A program made the translations under genes and the position numbers. A model generated the notes under the pieces. It was not told the origin of the DNA, ran no database searches, and saw nothing but the letters and a program-made list of their open reading frames with translations. A stretch of 5,205 bases of DNA, from NCBI GenBank assembly GCA_020200935.1, contig JAIVHR010000064.1, forward strand, positions 1 to 5,205. The letters run 5' to 3'. The first letter of the stretch is position 1, and every line of letters starts with the position of its first letter. This DNA comes from Sphingomonadales bacterium (GTDB taxonomy: Bacteria; Pseudomonadota; Alphaproteobacteria; Sphingomonadales; Sphingomonadaceae). Positions 1 to 4,573 of the stretch are shown here, in pieces.

Positions 1-75
1 TCCTGAGCCTGTCGAAGCCCTGCCCTTTCCTTGCGGGCGGATGAAAGGAAGGACAGTCCTTCGACAGGCTCAGGA
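1..75. repeat. Inverted repeat with sphingomonad-type TCCTGAGCCTGTCGAAG arms
   Basis: Bases 1-17 (TCCTGAGCCTGTCGAAG) are the exact reverse complement of bases 59-75, separated by 41 bases. A short inner pair, TTCCTT at 27-32 and AAGGAA at 45-50, could extend the fold. The left arm begins at the first base of the window and the right arm continues into GACGAACGG, so the element is probably cut by the window edge. From general knowledge, this motif and its complement recur in many intergenic spaces of sphingomonad genomes, like a REP element. It lies just past the stop of the leftward maf gene, so it may act as a 3'-end hairpin or terminator for the ppsR-maf transcript. No coding sequence is supported in 1-102. 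Confidence 0.75.
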
Positions 76-102
76 CGAACGGGGGGAGTGGCGAGCTTCA
101 TC

Positions 103-696
103 TCAGGTGCCGATTACCCCGCGTTCGCGCAGATAGGCGAGCAGCGGCAGCAGCGGCAGGCCGAGGATGGTGAAATGGCTGCCCTCGATCTTCGAGAAGA
201 GCTGCGCGCCCCTCTCTTCGAGCCGATAGCCGCCAGCGCAGCCGCCGATCGCCGGCCATTCGGCATCGAGATAGCGCTCGAGCCAGACGTCGGAGAAATC
301 GCGCACGGTCAGATGCGCGACGTCGACATGGCGCCAGACCGGCGCGCCGCCCGCCGAGATCACCGCGGCGCTGATCTGGCGGTGCCGCTTGCCGCGCAAG
401 CGCCGCAGCTGATCGGCCGCCGCCTCGCGGCTCTCGGGCTTGTCGAACACCATACCGGCCAGCTCGGCGACCTGATCGCAGCCGAGCACGAGATGCTCGG
501 GGAAGCGCTGCGAGAGCTTCAGCGATTTGAGCTCGGCCAGCGCATCGGCGAGATCGCGCGGCGAGACGCCTTCGGCCAGCAGCGACGCTTTGGCGGCATC
601 CTCGTCGACGCCGGCAGCCATCGCTTCGAAAGGCACGCCGGCCGCTTCGAGCATCGCCCGCCGCGCGGCGCTTTGCGAGGCGAGGATCAGACCAAT
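103..696 (-). CDS. maf: Maf/YceF-type nucleoside triphosphate pyrophosphatase
   Basis: Maf-family pyrophosphatase, a cytoplasmic enzyme that cleaves NTPs, often modified ones, to NMP and pyrophosphate. The N-terminal signature reads LILASQSAARRAMLEAAGVPFE, giving S-x-S-x-x-R. The central motif is GCDQVAEL rather than the ADTVV of YhdE types. With FDKP, CAGGYRLEERG, KIEG and ILGLPLLPLL this resembles E. coli YceF, which acts on m7GTP; that substrate is inferred. The expected length is about 195 aa and this call gives 197. The start is a problem: the first ATG in frame (654) lies inside the family and would delete the signature, and no ATG, GTG or TTG occurs in frame between it and the stop at 901-903. 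I chose ATT at 694-696, 8 nt after a GGAG (705-708). CTG at 688-690, which overlaps the ppsR stop as CTGA, is the alternative. It probably shares a transcript with ppsR. Confidence 0.85.
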   Translation of the reverse strand: MGLILASQSAARRAMLEAAGVPFEAMAAGVDEDAAKASLLAEGVSPRDLADALAELKSLKLSQRFPEHLVLGCDQVAELAGMVFDKPESREAAADQLRRLRGKRHRQISAAVISAGGAPVWRHVDVAHLTVRDFSDVWLERYLDAEWPAIGGCAGGYRLEERGAQLFSKIEGSHFTILGLPLLPLLAYLRERGVIGT

Positions 697-1523
697 CGTT
701 CGCTCTCCGCGCTCTCCGTCCCGCTTTCGGACAGCAGATTGATGATCGCCGCCGCGGTCTCCTCGATCGAGCGGCGGGTGACGTCGATCACCGGCCAGCC
801 TTTGTCGGCGAAGATCCGCCGCGCGAAGGCGACCTCGGACTTGACCCGTTCGCCATCGACATAATCGGTCTCGGCCGCCTGGTTGAGCGACAGCAGCCGG
901 TTACGCCGGACCTGGACCAACCGGTCGGGGCTCGTCGTCAGGCCGACGATCATCGGATTGGCGAGATCGTAGAGCGATTCATGCGGCGGCGATTCGACGA
1001 CCAGCGGCACATTGGCCACCTTGTAGCCGCGATTGGCGAGATAGATGCTGGTCGGCGTCTTCGAGGTCCGCGAGACGCCGGTCAGGAGGATATCGGCCTG
1101 CTCCCAATCCTCGTGATGGAGGCCGTCGTCATGGGCGATCGTATATTGGATCGCCTCGACGCGGTCGAAATATGCCTTGTCGAGCATATGCTGGCCGCCG
1201 ATCCGTTCTTTCGCCTCCATGCCGAGCAGCCGAGACAATGCGTCGATCACCGGATCGAGCGCGGACACCGCCGGTATCCCGGCCCGGCGGCAGCGCCGTT
1301 CGAGCTGCTCGCGCGCCTCGTGATCGACCAAAGTATAGAGGATGAGACCCGGCTGGCGCGCGATATCTTCGAACACCCGGTCGAGATGCCCGGTGGTCCG
1401 CACCATCGGCCAGAAATGCTTGACCGTTTCGACGCCGTCGAACTGGGCGAGCCCGGCCTTGGCGATATTCTCCAGCGTCTCGCCGGTCGAATCGGAGATC
1501 AGATGGAGATGGAGACGGATCAT
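687..1523 (-). CDS. ppsR: Pyruvate,phosphate dikinase / PEP synthase regulatory protein (DUF299 kinase/phosphorylase)
   Basis: Bifunctional regulator, a cytoplasmic Ser/Thr kinase and Pi-dependent phosphorylase. In characterised relatives it uses ADP to inactivate PPDK or PEP synthase by threonine phosphorylation and then reverses this with phosphate. Whether the target here is PPDK or PEP synthase cannot be told. The N-terminus HLHLISDSTGETLENIAKAG and the P-loop GVSRTSKTPTSIYLANRGYKVAN (GVSRTSKT at residues 149-156) are diagnostic. AIQYTIAHDDG (about 124-134) and GLTTSPDRL are also family motifs. The length of 278 aa is normal. I prefer ATG at 1521-1523, which has GGAG (minus strand of 1532-1535) 8 nt upstream, over the in-frame TTG at 1539-1541, which would add six residues. 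Its stop overlaps the presumed maf start. It reads away from the origin-like region; its homologue also flanks the Caulobacter and Rickettsia origins. Confidence 0.93.
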   Translation of the reverse strand: MIRLHLHLISDSTGETLENIAKAGLAQFDGVETVKHFWPMVRTTGHLDRVFEDIARQPGLILYTLVDHEAREQLERRCRRAGIPAVSALDPVIDALSRLLGMEAKERIGGQHMLDKAYFDRVEAIQYTIAHDDGLHHEDWEQADILLTGVSRTSKTPTSIYLANRGYKVANVPLVVESPPHESLYDLANPMIVGLTTSPDRLVQVRRNRLLSLNQAAETDYVDGERVKSEVAFARRIFADKGWPVIDVTRRSIEETAAAIINLLSESGTESAESERLV

Positions 1524-1544
1524 CGCGCTGGCTCCGAACAAGGC

Positions 1545-1553
1545 TGTGGAGAA
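1545..1553 (-). promoter_or_regulatory. DnaA-box-like site TTCTCCACA
   Basis: Read on the minus strand this 9-mer is TTCTCCACA, one mismatch from the classical TTATCCACA DnaA box. It is the closest match to the strong box in the region and lies 22 bases upstream of the chosen ppsR ATG, so DnaA binding here could also affect ppsR expression. Confidence 0.5.
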
Positions 1554-1564
1554 GCCCGCGGGCA

Positions 1565-1574
1565 GCGCTAGCGC
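1565..1574. repeat. Perfect 10-bp palindrome GCGCTAGCGC
   Basis: A perfect palindrome in the ppsR leader, flanked by GGCA (1561-1564) and TGCC (1577-1580), which are also complementary. It could be an operator or an RNA hairpin of the ppsR 5' leader. No function can be assigned, and short GC palindromes are common in GC-rich DNA. Confidence 0.25.
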
Positions 1575-1624
1575 GATGCCGGGGATAGAAGCAAGCGACG
1601 CCGCGCCGGATTCGCTCCGCAGAC

Positions 1625-1633
1625 TCGTTCACA
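1625..1633 (+). promoter_or_regulatory. Weak DnaA-box-like site TCGTTCACA
   Basis: TCGTTCACA differs at two positions from TTATTCACA. The conserved TTCACA half is intact. It overlaps the GACTC site at 1622-1626, so methylation could influence binding. Considered weak on its own. Confidence 0.35.
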
Positions 1634-1640
1634 GAGCATC

Positions 1641-1667
1641 GATGATACCCACAGCCTGTGAATCATC
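1641..1667. promoter_or_regulatory. Inverted repeat carrying two convergent DnaA-box-like sites
   Basis: GATGAT (1641-1646) pairs with ATCATC (1662-1667), and CACAG (1650-1654) pairs with CTGTG (1656-1660) around a single C at 1655. Within it, ATACCCACA (1645-1653, plus strand) is two mismatches from TTATCCACA. TGATTCACA (1657-1665, minus strand) is one mismatch from TTATTCACA and has the G at position 2 typical of Caulobacter G-boxes (TGATCCACA). A GAATC methylation site at 1660-1664 lies inside the second box. The two boxes face each other with 3 bp between them. Confidence 0.55.
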
Positions 1668-1720
1668 GGGACGGGCAATGCGACTCCGTGGCGTTCGTAC
1701 GGCTTGCATGAGTCAAGCTG

Positions 1721-1747
1721 TTGGCATCAAAGGGTGGAGCGCATAAA
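1721..1747 (+). promoter_or_regulatory. Possible hemE promoter (TTGGCA / CATAAA)
   Basis: TTGGCA (1721-1726) is one mismatch from a -35 TTGACA, and CATAAA (1742-1747) is a 4/6 match to a -10, with a 15-bp spacer, which is short. It would give a leader of about 50 nt before hemE. hemE must be transcribed from somewhere in this region, and in Caulobacter a hemE promoter lies within the origin, but this exact assignment is tentative. Confidence 0.25.
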
Positions 1748-1764
1748 CCCCGCTGCCAAGCGCT

Positions 1765-1784
1765 CAACTGACTCCAACAGACTC
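1765..1784 (+). repeat. Tandem 10-bp direct repeat CAACTGACTC / CAACAGACTC
   Basis: Bases 1765-1774 and 1775-1784 are adjacent 10-mers differing at one position, each ending in a GACTC methylation site. A degenerate further unit, CAAGCGCTC, may precede them at 1757-1765. A 10-bp period puts the sites on the same helix face. They lie directly beside the AT-rich segment, where initiator-binding repeats of an origin would be expected. Confidence 0.55.
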
Positions 1785-1808
1785 TTATTATAAAGAATTG
1801 ATTTGATA
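1785..1808. other. AT-rich segment, candidate DNA unwinding element
   Basis: 21 of 24 bases are A or T (only G at 1795, 1800 and 1805), in a window that is otherwise strongly GC-rich. It includes TTATAA at 1788-1793 and two TTGAT repeats (1798-1802 and 1803-1807), and runs into the first codons of hemE. Its edge position beside the tandem repeat fits a duplex-unwinding element. It could also simply be the weakly structured ribosome-binding region of hemE. Confidence 0.5.
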
Positions 1809-2843
1809 GAAGAGACCATCGGAACGGATCGGCCCCTGCTCTCGGTGCTGCGAGGTGAGCGGCGAAGCGTGCCGCCGATCTGGCTGATGCGCCAGGCGGG
1901 GCGCTATCTTCCAGAATATCGTGCGCTCAGGGCGAGCAAGGGCGGTTTTCTCGATCTCGTCCATGACAGCGCGGCGGCGGCCGAGGTGACCCTGCAACCG
2001 ATCCGCCGCTTCGGCTTCGACGGGGCGATCCTCTTTTCCGACATTCTCGTCATCCCGCATGCGCTTGGGCAGGATTTGCGTTTCGTCGAGGGCGAGGGGC
2101 CGCGGCTTTCGCCGACGCTCGTCGATAGCGATCTCGATGCGCTTTCGCCCGAGCTCGATCGTCTCGATCCAGTTTACGAGACGGTGCGGCGGGTGAGCGC
2201 CGAACTGCCGCCGGCAACGACCTTGCTCGGTTTCGCCGGCAGTCCCTGGACCGTCGCGACCTATATGGTCGCCGGCCAGGGCAGCCGCGATCAGGCTGAA
2301 ACGCGGCGGCTCGCCTACGCCGACCCCGAACGCTTCAGCGCGATCATCCGTGCGATCGCCGATCTGACCGTCGATTATCTGTCGGGCCAGGTCGATGCCG
2401 GCGTCGATGCCGTCCAGCTGTTCGACAGCTGGGCCGGCAGCCTCTCGCCCGACCAGTTCGAGCGCTGGGTAATCGCGCCGACCGCGGGAATCGTCGAGCG
2501 GCTCAAGCAGCGCCACCCCGATATTCCCGTAATCGGCTTTCCCAAGGGCGCCGGCGGCAAGCTGGCGGCCTATGCGCGCGAGACGAAGGTCGATGTTCTC
2601 GGGCTCGACGAGACGGTCGATCCGCAATGGGCCGATGAGGCGCTTCCCGCCGATCTTCCGGTGCAGGGCAATCTCGATCCGCTGGCGCTGATCGCGGGCG
2701 GAGCGCGGCTTGCCGAAGCGGTGAAAAGGATCAAGGGGGCTTTCGCCCGCCGCCCGCATGTGTTCAACCTCGGCCATGGCATCCTCCCCGATACGCCGAT
2801 CGAGCATGTCGAGCGGCTGATCGCGCTGGTGCGGGAGGCATAG
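1803..2843 (+). CDS. hemE: Uroporphyrinogen III decarboxylase
   Basis: Cytoplasmic TIM-barrel enzyme that removes four carboxyl groups from uroporphyrinogen III acetates to give coproporphyrinogen III in heme synthesis. The first signature PIWLMRQAGRYLPEYR (residues 25-40) carries the substrate-binding arginines (R30, R34). FSDILVIP contains the conserved catalytic Asp (D80). The second signature is GFAGSPWTVATYMVAG (143-158, with Y154), followed by FDSWAGSLS and FNLGHGILPDTP with conserved His (H325). At 346 aa it is close to the usual 340-355 and appears complete. The start is TTG at 1803-1805: an in-frame TAA stands at 1791-1793 and there is no ATG or GTG between. The ribosome-binding site is poor (AAAGA at 1792-1796). 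hemJ follows 3 bp after its stop, so the two are surely cotranscribed. Confidence 0.96.
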   Translation: MIEETIGTDRPLLSVLRGERRSVPPIWLMRQAGRYLPEYRALRASKGGFLDLVHDSAAAAEVTLQPIRRFGFDGAILFSDILVIPHALGQDLRFVEGEGPRLSPTLVDSDLDALSPELDRLDPVYETVRRVSAELPPATTLLGFAGSPWTVATYMVAGQGSRDQAETRRLAYADPERFSAIIRAIADLTVDYLSGQVDAGVDAVQLFDSWAGSLSPDQFERWVIAPTAGIVERLKQRHPDIPVIGFPKGAGGKLAAYARETKVDVLGLDETVDPQWADEALPADLPVQGNLDPLALIAGGARLAEAVKRIKGAFARRPHVFNLGHGILPDTPIEHVERLIALVREA

Positions 2844-2846
2844 ACG

Positions 2847-3290
2847 ATGGAGTGGATCTACTTGTTGTATCCCTGGCTCAAGGCCGCGCATCTGATCTTC
2901 GTCATCTTCTGGATGGCGGGCTTGTTCATGCTGCCGCGATTCTTCGTCTATCATCAGGAATCGGGCGCCGGATCGCGCGAGGACCAGGCCTGGATCGAAC
3001 GCGAGGCGAAGCTCGCCAACATCATCATGAATCCCTCGATGCTGATCGTCTGGGTGCTCGGGCTGGCGCTCGCCTATGTCACCGACGCATGGATGCAGCC
3101 CTGGCTCCATGCCAAGCTGCTGCTGGTCGTTTTGCTGTCGGGCTATCAGGGCTGGCTGATGGCCTATCGCAAGCAGCTCGCCGCCGGCAAGCGGACGATG
3201 AGCGGGCGGACCATGCGGCTGATCAACGAGGTGCCCGGGATCGCCGTCGCGCTGATCGTGATTCTCGTCGTCATTCGACCATTTTCTTGA
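2847..3290 (+). CDS. hemJ: Protoporphyrinogen IX oxidase, HemJ type
   Basis: Small membrane protein of the HemJ (UPF0093) family, which oxidises protoporphyrinogen IX to protoporphyrin IX in bacteria lacking HemG or HemY. The sequence shows AHLIFVIFWMAGLFMLPRFF (14-33, conserved His15 and Arg31), a second hydrophobic helix around MLIVWVLGLALAYV, then HAKLLLVVLLSGYQGW (88-103, conserved Lys90), and a final NEVPGIAVALIVILVVIRP helix (127-145). That gives about four membrane segments in 147 aa, the normal size. ATG 2847 has an excellent GGGAGG (2833-2838) 8 nt upstream that lies within the end of hemE, indicating translational coupling. The enzyme acts downstream of HemE in the same pathway. A parallel open frame starting at 2852 is an off-frame shadow. 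Confidence 0.93.
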   Translation: MEWIYLLYPWLKAAHLIFVIFWMAGLFMLPRFFVYHQESGAGSREDQAWIEREAKLANIIMNPSMLIVWVLGLALAYVTDAWMQPWLHAKLLLVVLLSGYQGWLMAYRKQLAAGKRTMSGRTMRLINEVPGIAVALIVILVVIRPFS

Positions 3291-3314
3291 CTTGAAGCGC
3301 CGCCGCTCCTAACT
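3287..3314 (+). promoter_or_regulatory. Possible rho promoter (TTGACT / CTAACT)
   Basis: TTGACT at 3287-3292, overlapping the hemJ stop codon, is a good -35 match. CTAACT at 3309-3314, after a 16-bp spacer, is a modest -10. It would give rho its own transcript with a leader of roughly 110 nt, similar in idea to the leader that allows Rho autoregulation in other bacteria. Read-through from hemEJ is also possible. Confidence 0.35.
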
Positions 3315-3329
3315 CGCACCCAAGCCTTC

Positions 3330-3352
3330 CGCCGCCACTTCCTGGTGCGGCG
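3330..3352 (+). terminator. Hairpin in hemJ-rho spacer, weak terminator or leader attenuator
   Basis: CGCCGCCAC (3330-3338) pairs with GTGCGGCG (3345-3352) across a 6-base loop, with one bulged C. A TTTT run follows only at 3360-3363, seven bases after the stem, so it is a poor intrinsic terminator. It may end part of the hemEJ transcript or form structure in the rho leader. Confidence 0.35.
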
Positions 3353-3433
3353 TTCACGATTTTCCCGGTGCGATCAGAACCCTATCCGCTTCGCGCCCGA
3401 TTCCCGACTATCCGTGCGTTCAGGACACCCCAC

Positions 3434-4549
3434 ATGCATCTTAAAGATTTGAAACAGCAGCCGCCGGCCGAACTGGTCAAGATGGCCGAGGATCTCGGCG
3501 TCGAGGGCGCTTCGACCTTGCGCAAGCAGGATCTGCTCTTCGGCATCCTGAAGGCCGAGAGCGAGAAGGGCGAGATGATCATGGGCATGGGCACCATCGA
3601 GGTGCTGCCCGACGGCTTCGGCTTTCTCAGAAGCCCCGAAGCCAACTATCTCGCCGGCCCCGACGACATCTACGTCTCGCCCAACCAGGTGCGCAAATTC
3701 GGTTTGAGGACCGGCGACACGGTCGAGGGCGAAATCCGTGGCCCCAAGGACGGCGAACGCTATTTCGCGCTGACCAAGGTCACCGAGATCAATTTCGACG
3801 ATCCCGAATATCTGCGCACCCGGGTCAATTTCGACAATCTGACGCCGCTCTATCCCGACGAGAAGCTGACCCTCGATTCGGACGATCCGACGATCAAGGA
3901 CAAGTCGGCGCGCGTCATCGACGAGCGGCCCGAGGAAGTCACCGACATGCAGCGTTCGGTCAAGGGCGAGGTCATCAGCTCGACCTTCGACGAACCCGCC
4001 CAGCGCCACGTCCAGGTCGCCGAGATGGTGATCGAGAAGGCCAAGCGCCTCGTCGAGCACAAAAAGGACGTGATTATCCTGCTCGATTCGATCACCCGCC
4101 TCGGCCGCGCCTACAACACCGTGGTGCCGAGCTCGGGCAAGGTGCTGACCGGCGGCGTCGACGCCAATGCGTTGCAGCGGCCCAAGCGCTTTTTCGGCGC
4201 TGCGCGCAATATCGAGGAAGGCGGATCCTTGTCGATCATCGCCACCGCGCTGATCGATACCGGCAGCCGGATGGACGAGGTGATCTTCGAGGAATTCAAG
4301 GGCACCGGCAATTCGGAGATCGTGCTCGACCGCAAGGTGTCCGACAAGCGCATCTTCCCGAGCCTCGATGTCGGCAAGTCGGGCACCCGCAAGGAGGAGC
4401 TGCTCGTCGACAAGGACAATCTCGCCAAGATGTGGGTGCTGCGCCGCATCCTCATGCAGATGGGAACCGTCGACGCGATGGAGTTCCTGCTCGACAAGAT
4501 GAAGGATTCGAAGACCAACGAGGATTTCTTCGATTCGATGAACCAGTAG
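3434..4549 (+). CDS. rho: Transcription termination factor Rho lacking the Walker A segment
   Basis: Rho is a hexameric RNA-dependent ATPase/helicase that ends transcription. Present: the N-terminal helical domain (1-45), the RNA-binding cold-shock-like domain ([20 protein letters not shown], about 53-72; DDIYVSP; GERYFAL), the catalytic Glu at [12 protein letters not shown] (E164), Walker B DVIILLD (212-218), the Q-loop [10 protein letters not shown] (238-247), the R-loop EFKGTGN (287-293) and the arginine finger in SGTRKEELL (R319). Missing: the roughly 47 residues between ARVID (159-163) and ERPEEV that hold the P-loop, normally of the form GQR-LIVAPP-GKT. Length is 371 aa instead of about 418. 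Residues after the gap match E. coli numbering minus 47 (E211, D265, R366). The frame is intact, so this is an in-frame deletion, not a frameshift. ATG 3434 has AGGA (3422-3425) 8 nt upstream; an upstream GTG at 3368 is less likely. ATPase activity is expected to be lost. Confidence 0.93.
   Translation: MHLKDLKQQPPAELVKMAEDLGVEGASTLRKQDLLFGILKAESEKGEMIMGMGTIEVLPDGFGFLRSPEANYLAGPDDIYVSPNQVRKFGLRTGDTVEGEIRGPKDGERYFALTKVTEINFDDPEYLRTRVNFDNLTPLYPDEKLTLDSDDPTIKDKSARVIDERPEEVTDMQRSVKGEVISSTFDEPAQRHVQVAEMVIEKAKRLVEHKKDVIILLDSITRLGRAYNTVVPSSGKVLTGGVDANALQRPKRFFGAARNIEEGGSLSIIATALIDTGSRMDEVIFEEFKGTGNSEIVLDRKVSDKRIFPSLDVGKSGTRKEELLVDKDNLAKMWVLRRILMQMGTVDAMEFLLDKMKDSKTNEDFFDSMNQ
3911..3925 (+). other. 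Junction of the 141-bp in-frame deletion in rho
   Basis: Codons here read R-V-I-D-E. In normal Rho, ARVxD is followed by about 47 residues ending in LLID before ERPEEV. Both flanks end in I/L-D, probably encoded by ATCGAC here, so the exact joint is ambiguous within 3914-3922. A short repeat such as ATCGAC at both ends could have mediated the loss. Nothing is inserted and codon use on both sides is the same. Confidence 0.8.
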
Positions 4550-4563
4550 CGGCGCACGGGCGT

Positions 4564-4571
4564 TCACGTGA
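4564..4571. repeat. Perfect palindrome TCACGTGA at the start of the TerC-like gene
   Basis: An 8-bp perfect palindrome spans the alternative GTG start (4568-4570) in the short rho-TerC spacer. It may be a small operator or chance. I see no other regulatory signal in the spacer 4550-4573. Confidence 0.2.
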
Positions 4572-4573
4572 GC

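Larger units (their letters stand above)
1609..1784. promoter_or_regulatory. Cluster of seven GANTC (CcrM-type) methylation sites
   Basis: Sites are GATTC 1609-1613, GACTC 1622-1626, GAATC 1660-1664, GACTC 1682-1686, GAGTC 1710-1714, GACTC 1770-1774 and GACTC 1780-1784. GANTC is the target of the alphaproteobacterial CcrM adenine methyltransferase. Under equal base composition fewer than one site would be expected in 176 bp. Clustering at the origin is known in Caulobacter, where methylation state reports replication. Confidence 0.7.
1524..1802. other. oriC: Probable chromosomal replication origin (oriC) between ppsR and hemE
   Basis: This 279-bp stretch has no credible gene and separates divergent transcription units. 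It contains seven GANTC sites (starting at 1609, 1622, 1660, 1682, 1710, 1770 and 1780), four DnaA-box-like 9-mers (1545-1553, 1625-1633, 1645-1653, 1657-1665), an inverted repeat at 1641-1667, a tandem 10-bp repeat at 1765-1784, and an AT-rich segment at 1785-1808. By my reading by eye, the other ~4.9 kb holds roughly 17 GANTC sites, so the density here is about tenfold higher. In Caulobacter and Rickettsia the mapped or proposed origin lies between hemE and the homologue of the leftward gene, and hemE, hemJ and rho lie on the same side. I saw no CtrA-type TTAA-N7-TTAA site. Identification as oriC is inference from position plus motif clustering. Confidence 0.8.

Noticed and set aside
31..864. 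Plus-strand open frame opposite maf and the end of ppsR
   Set aside because: Antisense to conserved Maf and kinase/phosphorylase sequence, and it runs through the inverted repeat; composition is that of a GC shadow frame.
1524..1802. CtrA boxes (TTAA-N7-TTAA) or a clear IHF site in the origin candidate
   Set aside because: No TTAA half-sites occur in the interval, and the only IHF-like core (GCATCAA at 1724-1730) lacks the TTR half.
1788..3110. Minus-strand open frame (440 codons) opposite hemE and hemJ
   Set aside because: A shadow of hemE with unnatural composition and no recognisable domain; the plus-strand HemE and HemJ motifs are unambiguous.
3368..3433. Upstream GTG start giving Rho 22 extra residues
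   Set aside because: The extra sequence is not Rho-like, whereas ATG 3434 gives the usual [12 protein letters not shown] N-terminus with AGGA 8 nt upstream.
3914..3922. Frameshift, intron or intein as explanation of the missing Rho segment
   Set aside because: ARVID and ERPEEV codons are directly adjacent and in the same frame, with no extra bases, so the P-loop DNA is absent rather than interrupted or shifted.
4550..4573. Mn-sensing yybP-ykoY riboswitch before the TerC-like gene
   Set aside because: The gap to rho is only about 20 bases, far too short for that riboswitch, and no such elements are visible.
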